A stretch of 64,000 nucleotides of DNA from Ideonella_A sp963843805 (lineage in GTDB: Bacteria > Pseudomonadota > Gammaproteobacteria > Burkholderiales > Burkholderiaceae_C): the NCBI GenBank assembly GCA_963843805.1, contig CAWJLY010000003.1:240133-304132 (forward strand), read 5' to 3'. Below, piece by piece: positions 28,244-39,289 of this stretch. The number at the start of each line of letters is the position of its first letter. Positions within the stretch are counted from its first letter, which is position 1. The notes under the pieces are model-generated. The model did no database searches, had not been told where the DNA came from, and was given only the letters and a program-made list of their open reading frames with translations. Both the position numbers and the translations under genes were made by a program.

Positions 28244-30064
28244 TCGGTTTCCCGCAAATTCAGCTCGGCCAGCACCGTGCCGTTGGGCGTGCCCCAGAAC
28301 TCGGCGGTGAGACGGAAATTGGCGGTGCGGAAAAACGGTGGCTGCGAACTTTTGGCCTGCAGCACCAGGGTTCCTCGAACTTTCAAGACCCCCGGCGCCA
28401 TTGAATCCGACCAATCGACCCGCGAGACGTCGACTTCGGAGAAGTCACGCATGACCCGCAGCGCCGGCCTGAACAGCGAACCCTTGACGTTCATCTCGGT
28501 CAGGTAGGCGTTGGTCCGGTAGGCGACAATCGGACGCTCGAGCACCGCGATCAGTTCTCTCAGGTAATGCATCGCGCGGGTCGTGTCGACCTGCCACACC
28601 TGCGCTGATGCTTCTGGCGCCGGCTTGCCACTGCCTGACGTCGGAGCTGGCAGGCGCTGCCGCCAGCCGGATCGGCGCTGCAGAGGGCCCGGCGCTGGCT
28701 GGGGTTGGTGCCTGCACGACCGCTGGTGCCGGGGCTGCAGCTTGCAAACGAGGCGCTGCCGGGTTCCGCGCCTCGGTTGCAGCCGCCGCCGCTGTCGATT
28801 CGGGTTGTGCGTCGGATCGCTGGGCCGCCAACCGAGCAGGATCAGCCGGCAACAACGGGCTTGAAAAAACCGGTGCACGCGCGGGCACAGCCGCCGGTGC
28901 CGATGGCAAGGCGGACGGCTTGGCAACTTCCGCGCGCGCATCGGCCTTCGACTCGGAGTTTGCAGTGACCGGCGTCGCCGACGCGCCCGGCTTCATCCGG
29001 GCAGACAAGTCGGTTGTCACGTCGCCGCTTTTCCGTTCGATGTGTTCCGGCAGTTCGGCCTTCGCCAATACCGTCGGCGGTGCCGGCGGCCTGTTTGCCA
29101 GCTCTGGACGAAGCGGCGCAGGCACAACAGGTTTGTCAGCGGGTGTCACCTCCCGTGCAGGAGCGACCGTCTGATGGCGGCAGCTTGGCCGGTGGCGCGC
29201 TGCGCGCGACATCATCCCGGCCGGTCGAGGCGCCTTGAGCAACAACGGTGGATGACCGGTGGCGCTTTGGCGGGGGTCGGTTTGGTCGAGGGATTGTCTG
29301 CCTCGACATCACGATCTGCGCCAGCGGCAGCCGGCCGGATGTCGTTCGATTCGCGCCGAACCTTGTCTTCGGAGTTGCGTGACGCAATCAAGCTGCGGTC
29401 GTCGCCGTGGCTGCTGGCCATGCCAGCGCCAGCAAGCCCGCAGATCACTGCGCCAACCCCGGCTGCCACGGCCGCCGGTGCGGGCCAGCATTCGGATAAC
29501 GCGCCGTCAGCGAGTGCCAGCGTTCCGCCGGCGTGACACGATGATCGATCTGGCGCGATGTTGAGCGCTGCCGGCCGCGCGCGCGCGCTCTGCCGAACCG
29601 GCATTGCGATGCCTTGCGATCAGCCAGTTCTTCGTCGTAGCGACGACGCTGCTCAGGATCGCTCAGGACGCTTTCTGCGCGATTGACAGCACCAGCTGCA
29701 TTCAGCGGCAAGCCCTTGATGCCCATGTCGGGATGGGTCAGTCGGATCAGGTTGCGGTATCGCGCACGCAGCGCGTCGGGCGTACAGGCGCTCGGCGCCA
29801 GACCGAACAACTGGTAGTGCGTGGCCTCGGGCGCAAAACAGGCGCGCGCGATAAACAGCACCGCGGCCTCACGCAGGGGCAGCGGCCTGCGCCTCGAGTG
29901 CCTTCGGCAGCCGGCCGAGCGCCCAGGCGGTCAAGCGTGTCGAGCCCCGCATGCAGTTCACGCGGCTCGCCGAGTCGAACCGGGTATTTGCCCGGCGCGC
30001 GCCCGAAGTCGAGCAGAACCTTGGCCAGCGTTTGCTGCTTCAGCTCGTCGAGCGGTTCATCCAC
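28240..30064 (-). CDS. J-domain-containing protein of the exopolysaccharide cluster, frameshifted
   Basis: ~608 codons. A J domain lies near the N-terminus: HYQLFGLAPSACTPDALRAR, then YRNLIRLTHPDMG with the HPD tripeptide needed to stimulate Hsp70, then SDPEQRRRYDEELA. A hydrophobic, Gly/Ala-rich segment (VAAGVGAVICGLAGAGMA, ~29440) is probably a membrane span, followed by a long Pro/Ala-rich linker and a folded C-terminus (ELIAVLERPIVAYRTNAYLT, VMRDFSEVDVSRVDWSDS). GTG start at 30064, two bases after the wzc stop. Frame changes near 29880, 29600-29500 and in the linker. The architecture suggests a membrane scaffold that recruits DnaK to the export machinery; this is inference. Confidence 0.65.
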
Positions 30065-30065
30065 G

Positions 30066-32482
30066 TCAAGCCTGCTTCAGCGACGGTTCGGTCGGTACGT
30101 AACTGGCCGGAACCTTCGGCGGCTTCGACTTCGGTGCGTCGCTGGCGCCGTAGCCGTAATAGTTGTCGTAGGTGTAGTAGGCCGTGTTCTGGGCCGTCGT
30201 CTTGGTCAGCACCACGCCGCGCGGCACGATGCCGGCGATGCGCAGGCGCTTGAATGCATCCTTGATATGGCTCTTGCGAGTCTGGCTGGCCTGGGCCACA
30301 TACAAGCACCGATTCGACCTGATTGCCAAGCACCAGCGCGTCAGCCAGGCCGAGCACCGGCGGGCCGTCGAAGATGATGTATTCGGCACCTTTGGCCGCA
30401 ACTCGTCCATCAGCTGGCCGAGCCGCGGGCCGGTCAGCAACTCGACCGGGCTCGGCGGAATCGGGCCGGCCGTCATGACCCACAGATTGGGCACATCGGT
30501 GCTGCGCACCAGGTCGCCTTCCGGATGGCTGCCTGCCAGGTAGTTCGACAGGCCGGCGCTGTTGTCCATGCCCAGCAACTTGTGAATCGTCGGGTTGCGC
30601 AAGTCGGCGTCGAGCAGCGCCACCGGCAATGCCGAGTTGGGCGAAGTTGATCGCCAGCGCCAGCGAAGTGGTCGATTTGCCTTCGCCCTTGGTCGTGCTG
30701 GTGACCACCAGCCGCCGCGGCGCGCCCTCCGATGTCGAGAACTGCAGCGCCGTGCGAACCGACCGATAGGCCTCGGCCACATGGCTGCGAGGGTCGGCAT
30801 GGGCAATCATCGCGATGCTGGTGTTCTCGGCCTTGCTGCCTTTGACCTTCGGAATCACGCCCGAGCAGCGGCACCGCCAGCATCTTCTCGACTTCGTCGG
30901 CGAACTTGATCGAGTCGTCGAACGACTCCATCAGGAAGACCAAGCCAAGCCCGAGCACCAGGCCGGCCAGCAGACCGATCGCCGCATTCAGCGCGATGCG
31001 CGGCTTGTACGGGAACAGCGGCACCTCGGCCTTGTCGACCACCTGGATGTTGTTGGTTTCGACACCGCCGGCCACGCCGACTTCCTTCACCTGCTGCAGC
31101 AGGCCGTTGTACAGCTCGCGGTTGGTATCGACTTCACGCTTGAACAGATTGAAATCGACGCTGCGCTCCTGGCCGACGACGATTTCCTGCCGCGTCTGCG
31201 CCAGCCGGGTGCGGATCTGGTCTTCCTGCCGCTTGGCGGTATCGGACTGGTTCTTCACCGAGTTCAGGATGCTTTGCACCTCGATCTTGATCTTCGCGTC
31301 GAGATCGTCGATCTGCGCCCGCAACTGCTGCATCTTCGGAAAATCGGACTTGTAGATCTTCGAGTTTTCCTGATACTCGGCGTCGAGCTTCGAGCGCTGC
31401 GTCTTGTAGTCCTGGATCGTCTTGCTTTCCAGCACCGGACGCGACATTTCAGGCGCGCTGCGCACGGCCTCGTATTCGGCCTCGGCCTTGATGCGGTCCT
31501 GTTCGGCCTTGCTCAGCGCGGTCGAAAAATCGAGAAAGGTCTGGTTGACGACGTTGGTCTTTTCGTCGAGCGTCAGGATGTTGCGTGAGCGCGCAAAATC
31601 CTGCAGCTTGCGCTCGGATTCCTCCAGCCGCGCCTTCGTCAGACCCAGCTGGGTTTCCAAGAAAGTTCTTCGCATACGACGACGATTCCATGCGCCGCTC
31701 GAGATTGAGCGCAATGAACGATTGCGCGACCGAATTGGCGATCCGCGCTGCCAGCTGCGGGCTCGGGTTTTCGACGTCGACCTTCAGCACCGACGAATTG
31801 CGCAGCTGCTGCACCTTGACCGCCCGCTGAAATGCCTCGACGACCTCCGAGCGATTGAGCTGCTCGACACTGTTGGCGGCCGGCACGCTGAGCTTGCTGT
31901 AGCTCGATTGGATGCGATCGGCGATATTCTCGACCATCGCCATCCAGCCGGTGTCGTCCTTGTCGAGTCGCTTCGGCTTCGCCGGCGATCGGCCTTCTCG
32001 TCCAGCTTGCGAGGCACCGCCTGCAGCAGGCCCTGGCGGTCCAGCCCCAGTTCGTCGATCACGCGCTCGGCCAGCACGCGGCTTTGCAGCAGTTCGAGCT
32101 GGGTGCCCATGCGCGTGCGTTCATCGACATCCTGCATGCCGCCTTGTTCGTCCTGGCCGAACTTGACGACCCGCGCGGCGCGCTTGTCGACCTGCAGCGT
32201 GGTCGACGCCAGATACTGCGGCGTACGGACAAAACTCAGCAGCAGCGCGGCCAGCAGGCCGACGATCGCCACCGACACCAGCATCCATTTGTGCTTGACG
32301 ACCAGCCGCCACAGATCGCGCAGGTCGAGCACGTCGTCGCCACCCTGCGGTGCCTGCGCCGAGGCGTCCCAGGGCAGGCCCAGCTCCTGCTGGCCACGCA
32401 GCGCGAGCGCGGTTTGCGGCGGCATTCCGTTGCCGATCGAAGGCAAGTGGTCCGGGCTCTGTCGTCGATGGTCTTGTGCCAT
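30066..32482 (-). CDS. wzc: Wzc-type tyrosine autokinase / chain-length regulator, frameshifted
   Basis: Inner-membrane co-polymerase with fused BY-kinase, ~805 codons. First membrane segment WMLVSVAIVGLLAALLLSFV near residue 70; long periplasmic coiled coil; second span LNAAIGLLAGLVLGLGLVFL near 30980. Kinase: Walker A TSTTKGEGKSTTSLALAINF, Walker A' ALLDADLRNP, Walker B-like IIFDGPPVLGLADALV. The tail has the tyrosine cluster AYYTYDNYYGYG that is autophosphorylated in this family. Frame changes near 31940, 31670, 30850, 30620 and 30303 (CAAG on this strand, CTTG in the coding sense). Next to wza, with its phosphatase at the end of the operon. Confidence 0.9.
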
Positions 32483-32584
32483 TGGGTGCGTGAAAACTCA
32501 GAAAAACGGGGAAATGCAACGGCGTCGCAGGTCGCAGCCAGCCAGCAGTCACCGATCAAGACGATGGTTGGTGCGGGCGCTGAC

Positions 32585-33455
32585 TCAGCGAACGTTGCCG
32601 ACGCTGGCGGCGAAGGGGTTCAGCGTATCGAGGATGTCGCGGAACAACGAGTCGCGCAGCGCGGTGCGGGCGCTGTTGCGGTTGACCACGACCACATCCT
32701 CACCTTGCAGCAGCGGATCCTTGCACTTCGCCCTTGCGGATCTTGTCGACGTTGTATTTTTCGACCACGTTCTGACCATCGGGCGTCAGGCGGAAGATCA
32801 TCACCTGCTCCATGTCGGCCAGCGGCGCGCTGCCACCGCCCAGCGCCAGCGCACGCAGCAGCGTGATCTGGCCGGTCAGCGGGTAGATGCCCGGCTTGAT
32901 CACCGCGCCGTCGATGGTGATGCGCTGGGTCGTGAATTCCTTGATGAAGACCGAGATCTGCGGATCCTGCAGATATTTCTTGCCGTATTCGATGGCGATC
33001 AGCGCCTCGGAGTCGGATCCGGTCAAGCCCGGCCACCTGCAGCGACCCGATCAGCGGCAGCGTGATGAAGCCCGACGAATTGACGCGTACCGAGCGCTTC
33101 AACTCCTTGACGCCGAACACCTCGACCTCGAGCAGATCGTTCGGCGCAATCTTGTAGTCGTCGCCGACGATGCCCGGCACCGGCAGACCGCTCGGCCGTC
33201 GGATCTGCGGTCGGCGACGTGGCAGCAGCGGCCTCGGCGGCAGTCATGGTCTTGTCGGTGGTGGCATCGCGAAGCGGCGCAAACGGCTTGGTTTCGCGTG
33301 ATTCGACGGGCGAGGTCGTGGCCGGCGTCTTGGCGGAGCCGCCGGCTTGGCCGTTGTCTGCGCCCATGACGGCCGTCGCCAAGACCCACAGGCAAGCCAG
33401 ACCGGCCAAGCGTGGCCACGGCAGAGGTGATTGGAATTCGAACGTGCTTGATCAT
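32585..33455 (-). CDS. wza: Outer-membrane polysaccharide export protein (Wza-like), frameshifted
   Basis: Forms the export channel with Wzc. Signal peptide around LAGLACLWVLATAVMGAD; the Poly_export domain opens DDYKIAPNDLLEVEVFGVKE, followed by SSGFITLPLIGSLQVAG; the SLBB-like region reads DGAVIKPGIYPLTGQITLLR. ~290 codons, shorter than E. coli Wza but usual for the betaproteobacterial EpsE type. No lipobox Cys is apparent at the predicted cleavage site. Frame changes at 33407 (CTTG for CTG in coding sense), ~33200, ~33030 and ~32725. The ATG at 33455 is supported by the signal sequence. Confidence 0.85.
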
Positions 33456-33682
33456 GGCGGTACACAGTGTTTCGGGCGGCACCGAAGCCGATGGCAGACG
33501 CCCGAAAAGACGCCGATTGTAGTAGGGCGGTGATCATCGACCTCGCTGCGTGACGATGAATCCCCATGCCGTCGGCAGCCCTACTAATGGCATGGCTGCG
33601 GCGGGCTCGAGACCGCTGCAAACGGCCGCCGCCAACGGTCAAGAATGCGACAACCCATTCGTCCAGAGTGGCGCAGGCAGAC

Positions 33683-35111
33683 TCAGCCGTCTGCGTCGTC
33701 CATGCGCAACGGACGCAAGAAGCTGCCGAGCAGAAAAGTCGCAATGATGGCCAGGGCGGGAATGTGCATGTTGAATTCGACCCGGCTGTGCAGCAGCAGC
33801 GCCAGCGCGCCGAGGCCGCAGAACCAACGGATCGGCAGCGCGAACGAGCGCCGGCCACCGCCGTGGCGCCGAGCGCGAAGCAGCCGAATGAATTGATGGA
33901 AGACCAACGCCAGCAGCGCCGCCGCGACCAGCAGCACCGGGGCGCCGAGTTCCATCAGCAATTGCGGATAGTCGTTGTGGGCATCGGCGACAAAGCCCGC
34001 CGAATCCATCGCCTGGAAGCGCGGAAAAACCGATTCGAAGGTGCCGACGCCGCTGCCCCAGGGCCACAACTCACGCGCGCCTGCGTAGGTGCTTTCGGTG
34101 TAGCCGCCGCGAACCTCGGCATCTGACTTGCAGCGACTCGCCCTCCAGACGCGCGCCGATACCCTCGACGCCGACCGATGCCAGCGCGGCAATGCCGAAA
34201 ACCGCCAGCAGCGCCAACATGCCCAACCGCTGTCGCAGCGTGATCCGCGATCCGAGATAGGCCATGATAGACAAAGGACGAAATCAGCAGCACGATCATG
34301 CCGGAAAACAGGCCGCCCCGCGACTGGGTGGTCAGGATCACCACCATCAAAGCAAAACCCAGGAACATCCACAGCGGCCGCAGCGCCGCATGGGTCATCC
34401 ACGAAGAACTTGTCGCCGCGGAGCATGTTCATCCTTTTTGCTGGCGCAGCAGAAAATAGAACCAGACCGGAATCAGCATCGCCAGCAAGTCGGCCAGATG
34501 GTTGCGGTTGTTGAAAGTGCCGTTGATCCCGCCCGGAAAATTCGAACCGAAATAGAAAGAACGACTGCGCGCCCTGCACCAATTGCAGCAAGGCCAGCAC
34601 GGCCTGCACGACGGCGGCCAGGATCAGCAGGCCCAGCAGTTTTTCGATCGACGTCGTGGCGCAGCGTCAATGCCGCCAGAAATACGGCGGTCAGCGGCAG
34701 CGCCGACCACATCGCCGCCCAGGTGGCGTCAGGATGCAGACTCAGCGGCAGCGCAGATGGCAGCGCCGGCGCCCGTGCTGGCCAGCGCGTCGAGGTATTT
34801 CTGATGGCCGGCCAAGGTTCGACCAGACGCGTGCGTCGATCGGAATCAGCTGCAACAGCGACATCCAGATCGGCGACGTCGCGACCAGACCGACCAGCAA
34901 CCACCACCAGAGCGGCTGCGTGCCGCGGATTCCGTGCGATGGCATCGACCGCTGAGCGGCGCTCGCCGGCAGCCGGCAGCCAACCGAAAGCTTTGCCGCG
35001 CCAGCGATAGCGGCCAGCAACGCCAGACCCAAGCGCCAGCAGCGCGGCCATCGCCACCTGCCGGTTGCCGCCGCGCACAATCGGCGCGAACAGCAGCAAT
35101 GCGCCAAGCAA
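33683..35111 (-). CDS. O-antigen ligase/polymerase family membrane protein, frameshifted
   Basis: Wzy_C-type multi-spanning membrane protein, probable polymerase of this exopolysaccharide. Spans seen: MLGALLLFAPIVRGG, RITLRQRLGMLALLAVFGIA, and two near the C-terminus. The conserved loop WPWGSGVGTFESVFPRFQ ... DAHNDYPQLLMELG with the Asn-Asp-Tyr motif is typical. ~476 codons. Frame changes near 34990, 34800, 34650, 34560, 34410, 34260 and 34120. The start is uncertain: a TTG at 35111 directly abuts the terminator of the upstream gene. Confidence 0.78.
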
Positions 35112-35112
35112 T

Positions 35113-35150
35113 AAAAAAACCAGCCGATCAGAAAATCGGCTGGTTTTGGA
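35113..35150 (-). terminator. Rho-independent terminator
   Basis: Read on the minus strand: AAAACCAGCCGAT, a short loop, ATCGGCTGGTTTTTTT, a 13-bp stem with a T tract. It ends the transcript of the 35176-35660 gene and separates it from the downstream export genes. Confidence 0.85.
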
Positions 35151-35175
35151 TGAAGAAAGACTGGTTGCGAAAGCT

Positions 35176-35660
35176 CAATCAGCGTGCCGAGACGACGTTG
35201 TCATCCTCGGTGTTGTTCACATCGATTGCGCCAATCGCGATGATGCCTGCGGCGACGCCGAGACCGACGCCCAGCGCCGGCGGCACCAGCCGCACCACCT
35301 GCACCGAAGCCACCCGACACTGCCGGCTTGCGCCACGCGGTGGGTATCGAACATCTGGCTGACCGAAGCCTGCAGTTGCGCACAAGGCAGCTTTGAATTG
35401 ACCGTGAAGTGCTGGCTGCCGGTCAAGTCAACGGTACAGCCGTTGTTCAAGACGACGCTGGCGCGGCCATTGGTCGGCACCATCACGGTGTTGCCGTCGA
35501 CAAGGCGCAGTGCCGTGGGCGGCCTTGGTGGCGAAGCCTTGGCCGCCGACGCTGATCGTTGCCCTTGGCCACGCTCAGGTAGCCGACGCTGTCAGGCGTG
35601 CTTGGCTGCGAAGAAGCACGGCACACCGGCGATCAGGGCGAGAGCTGCGATTCTTTTCAT
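35176..35660 (-). CDS. Secreted FecR-like protein, frameshifted
   Basis: ~161 codons. Signal peptide MKRIAALALIAGVPCFFAA with an AAGGAGCC ribosome site. The mature part (DSVGYLSVAKG, ISVGGQGFATKAA, ALRLVDGNTVMVPTNGRASV, NNGCTVDLTGSQHFTVN) has the repeating beta pattern of FecR-type domains. The C-terminus is a Gly/Ala-rich hydrophobic stretch (GLGVGLGVAAGIIAIGAI) followed by a short acidic tail, like a membrane or sorting anchor. Frame changes near 35597, 35560, 35515, 35310 and 35285. It is first in the exopolysaccharide cluster but has its own terminator. Family not recognised by name. Confidence 0.65.
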
Positions 35661-36015
35661 TCAGGGCTCCTTGATAAAACATTGATGGCGCGATGCTAAC
35701 CCATGTTTCCAGCGTCTCGCCAAGAAAAACAAGGCCACGTCGCAATTTTTCTACATTACCACGGTGATCTAGGGGGCGACCCGCAGCCGGACGGTAGAAC
35801 AAGCCGGGAACGCATCGACACGCAGTCACAAAAACGAGATCCGGCGCGACGCCCCGATCTCCAGCGAGATGCTAACTCACTTATCGGCAGCTCTTGTAGG
35901 AAAAATAGCCAGCTGTTGGCAGTTTTATACGCTGGTATCAGCTGAGCCAGTTCCCCGCCCATGCCTGCGGCCGAATCCGCTTGGCTGCTCAGCCAATCCA
36001 ACACAATCAGCCTCG
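35661..36015. other. Intergenic region without a supported gene
   Basis: The 355 bp between two divergent genes contain no frame with a ribosome site and recognisable protein. It is somewhat less GC-rich than its surroundings and should hold the promoters of both the secreted FecR-like gene and the DUF1624 gene. I see no convincing sigma-70 boxes or palindromes. Confidence 0.5.
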
Positions 36016-36762
36016 ATGCCCAGCCCGACCCTTTCGCCAGAACGCTTCCCACGCCTCGACGTCCTGCGTGGCTTGGCCATGGTCTGGATGGCCGCGTACC
36101 ACTTCGCGTACGACCTCGACCATTTCGGCGTGATCCGGCAAGACATCTTCCACGACCCGGTCTGGACCATCCAGCGCACCGCCATCCTGTCGATGTTTCT
36201 ATTCAGTGCGGGCGTGGGGCTTGCCATCGCCCGCCACGCCGAGCAGAGCTGGCACCGTTTCTGGCGCCGCTGGCGGCAGATCGCGGTCGGCGCGCTGCTC
36301 GTCAGCCTTGGCTCATGGCTGATGTTTCCGCAACAGCTTCATCTTTTTCGGCGTGCTTGCACGGCATCGCACTGATGTTGATCCTGACCCGGGTCGCCGG
36401 TGGGGCCGGCCAATGGCTGTGGCTCGGCGGCGCGGTACTGATTTATATGCCGTTGTTTTTTCACCATTCGTGGTTCGACAGCCGCTGGCTATCGTGGCTC
36501 GGTCTGGTCAGTCACAAGCCACGCACCGAAGATTTTGTCCCGCTTGCTGCCATGGATGGGGGTGATGTGGTGGGGCACGGCGGCAGGGCTCTGGGCGTTG
36601 AGCAGGCGGCCCGTTCTGTTGCGCGGGCCGCTGCCCGGATTCGGCGAGCCCTTGTTTCGCACGCTGTCCTGGCTGGGGCGCTGGTCATTGAGCTTCTACC
36701 TGTTGCATCAACCGGTGCTGATCGGCGGCCTGCTGGGCTTGAAGGCAACTGGGGTGATCTGA
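36016..36762 (+). CDS. DUF1624 membrane protein (heparan-alpha-glucosaminide acetyltransferase-like), frameshifted
   Basis: ~248 codons, six to seven membrane spans. The N-terminus RFPRLDVLRGLAMVWMAAYH FAYDL (conserved Asp-Leu-Arg-Gly and His) is the family signature; then VLHGIALMLILTRVAGG and LSWLGRWSLSFYLLHQPVLI close the fold. Frame changes near 36345 and 36540. Proteins of this family are predicted to acylate sugars at the membrane. Its position next to the exopolysaccharide cluster, on the other strand, makes polymer acetylation plausible but unproven. Confidence 0.78.
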
Positions 36763-36927
36763 GCGTCTGCGCGGCCATCGCAACTGCAGGCGCCGCGATC
36801 TCCTGCCCTTAGTCTTAGTCACACCCCGTTTCAGCCATCCCGCTCAAGTTTCCCCCGCGCCCGCCGACAACCCGGTAACCGGCAAGCCTTTCTTGCCGTG
36901 TCGGGCCCATCGGGCCGGGAGTGAGCC

Positions 36928-37728
36928 ATGTTGACCAACGCCGTTTCATCTGCCGTAGGACGCCTGTACGCAGGGGCCACTGCCGTCGAGCCGCGGCTGT
37001 CGGTCCAGCGCATCGAAGCCATCGTTCGCCTGGCCAAAGCCAGTGCCAGTGCGGCGCCCGAGCATGACGGCGATCGCGGGCACGCTGCCCAGCGCGCTGC
37101 GCTGACGAAAGGTGTGCGAGAGGTTTTCGAATCGGTATCGAGCAGCGACAGCGTGCTGGGTGCACTGAGCGACTCCCCGGGTGCGTCTTCTGCCGCCGAC
37201 GCAAACGGCAGATCAGCGCAAGCAGCCACCGCCGCGACGCCCGATCCGCATCTCGAAGCTTCGATCCTGCGCTTCATCCACGCCGTTTTTCGCAGCGTTG
37301 CCGAGGCCGAAGCCGGGCCGGGTGACGATTCGGCGCTCGAAGTCGATACCCTGCTCGGCCACAGCGTCGGCATCGACGTTACCCGCTCGGCCTATCCGGC
37401 CTTCAGCCGCAGCCGCGAAGTACTCGGTGGGCGAATCGAGGCCTTGGCCGATCGCCTGCAGGCCGACGGCAGCGAATTCGACCGCCTGGTCGACGACGAC
37501 GGCAGCAGCGGCGATCCGGCAGGCGAGCTCAACCAGTCATTCGCCGATGTGTTGCGCTCGCTGGGCGTCACGCTTGCCGGCGCGACAAGCGCCGATGGCA
37601 GGCCCGCCCAACCTACCCGAGGCGACCTGGTCGGCCTGATGCACAAACTTGCCCACGCGATGCAAGGCGCGCCGCCGATCAGCGAAGGCCTGCCAACCGT
37701 CGGTGGCCTGCTGCACGCCCGCGCCTGA
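36928..37728 (+). CDS. Hypothetical protein (266 aa)
   Basis: Intact frame with a GGGAGTGAGCC ribosome region. Mostly helical: RLSVQRIEAIVRLAKASASA near the N-terminus, an Ala/Ser-rich low-complexity linker (~residues 85-105), then EASILRFIHAVFRSVAEAEA and DLVGLMHKLAHAMQG. No signal peptide and no membrane segment. I do not recognise the family. It is monocistronic between the DUF1624 gene and the MBL nuclease. Confidence 0.65.
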   Translation: MLTNAVSSAVGRLYAGATAVEPRLSVQRIEAIVRLAKASASAAPEHDGDRGHAAQRAALTKGVREVFESVSSSDSVLGALSDSPGASSAADANGRSAQAATAATPDPHLEASILRFIHAVFRSVAEAEAGPGDDSALEVDTLLGHSVGIDVTRSAYPAFSRSREVLGGRIEALADRLQADGSEFDRLVDDDGSSGDPAGELNQSFADVLRSLGVTLAGATSADGRPAQPTRGDLVGLMHKLAHAMQGAPPISEGLPTVGGLLHARA

Positions 37729-37875
37729 GCAAGCACGCCTTCACACCGCGGCCGACGTCTGCGGGCGCGCTTGCACTCGTCCCAACGGCATGCGCCATCC
37801 CTAATTCCCGCACCGCAGAAGCGCCCGATTTGCCTCAGCATTGCCACCTCCGGCATAGCAGACAGGCCTGACGCC

Positions 37876-39274
37876 ATGAACATCAGCTTCACCCACCACG
37901 GCGCGGTGCGCGGTGTGACCGGGTCTTGCCATCAACTGAACTTGCCCGACGGGCAGGCGGTGCTGATCGATTGCGGCCTGTTCCAGGGCGCTGAGACCTC
38001 GCCCGACGGCGCCGGGCCCGACAAGCTCGAGGTGACGTTCCCGATCGACAAGCTGCGCGCCTTGATCGTCACCCATGTGCACATCGACCACGTCGGCCGC
38101 ATCCCTTATCTGCTGGCCGCCGGTTTCAAGGGGCCGATCTATTGCAGCGAGCCATCGGCGCTGTTGCTGCCGATGGTGCTCGAAGATGCGCTGGAAGTCG
38201 GCTTCACCCGCAACAAGGCCTTGATCGCCAAATTTCTGGCCTTTCTGCGCCAGCAACTGGTGCCGCTGCCATACAAGCAGTGGCAGACGGTGATCGCCGG
38301 CTCGCCCAGCCTGCGGGTTCGCCTGCAGCCGGCTGGCCACATCCTCGGCTCGGCCTATGTCGAACTCGATGTCGAGCACCTCGGCGACAAGCAGCGGGTG
38401 GTCTTTTCGGGCGATCTGGGCGCCCCCTACACGCCGCTGTTGCCGGCGCCGCAATCGCCGCTGTCGGCCGATGTCGTCGTCATCGAAAGCACCTATGGCG
38501 ACCGCGTGCACGAAAGCCGCAAAAACCGTCGCGAGCGCCTGCAGGCCTTGTGCGAGCACGCCTTCGGCAATGGCGGCACGCTGCTGATCCCGGCCTTCAG
38601 CATCGGCCGCACCCAGGAGTTGCTGTACGAACTCGAAGACATCATCCACCGCAACGGCGATCGCCTGGCGGCCAGCGGCATCGCCTGGAAAGATCTCGAC
38701 ATCGTGGTCGATTCGCCGTTGGCCGCCGATTTCACCGCCGGCTACGCCAAGCTCAAGCCGCACTGGGACGCCGAGGCACGTCAGCGCGTGACTGCTGGCC
38801 GCCACCCGCTGGCTTTCGACCAGCTCACCACCGTCGCCGACCATCAATCACACCTTCGGATGGTCGACAAGCTGGCGCGCAGCGGCGCCCCGGCGATCGT
38901 GATCGCTGCCAGCGGCATGTGCAGCCGGCGGGCGCATCGTCAACTATTTGAAGGCGATGATCGGCGAGGCCCGCAACGACGTGTTGTTCTGCGGCTATCA
39001 AGCTGCCGGCACCCCGGGCCGCGCCATCCAGACCTACGGCCCGCGCGGCGGCCATGTCGATTTCGACGGCCAGCGCTTCACCATCCGCGCCGCCATCCAC
39101 ACCCTGGGCGGCTATTCAGCCCACGCCGACCAGGCCGACCTGCTCAATTTCATCGGCCGCATGCGCAGCCCGCCGAAACAGGTGAGGGTGGTGCATGGCG
39201 ACGAGGGCGCCAAGCTGGAACTGGCCAAACTGCTGCGCCAGCGCCATCCGGGCCTCGAGGTGGTGATTCCGTGA
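37876..39274 (+). CDS. Metallo-beta-lactamase/beta-CASP nuclease, one frame change
   Basis: RNA-processing exonuclease of the archaeal-CPSF/YsgA-like bacterial MBL-fold group, ~466 codons. Zinc motif THVHIDHVG near residue 75; PAGHILGSA; FSGDLG; beta-CASP motif A-type VIESTYGDR; and C-terminal GGYSAHADQADLL with the last His ligand. The frame changes once near 38926, where an extra A splits ASGMC from GGRIVNYLK. Start at 37876 from the conserved beginning MNISFTHHGAVRGVTGSC. Likely cytoplasmic RNase; targets unknown. Confidence 0.87.
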
Positions 39275-39289
39275 GCGTCGGTCAGGCAA

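Noticed and set aside
30815..31588. Plus-strand frame rich in Leu/Val/Asp opposite wzc
   Set aside because: Antisense reading of the Wzc coiled coil. The kinase on the minus strand is certain.
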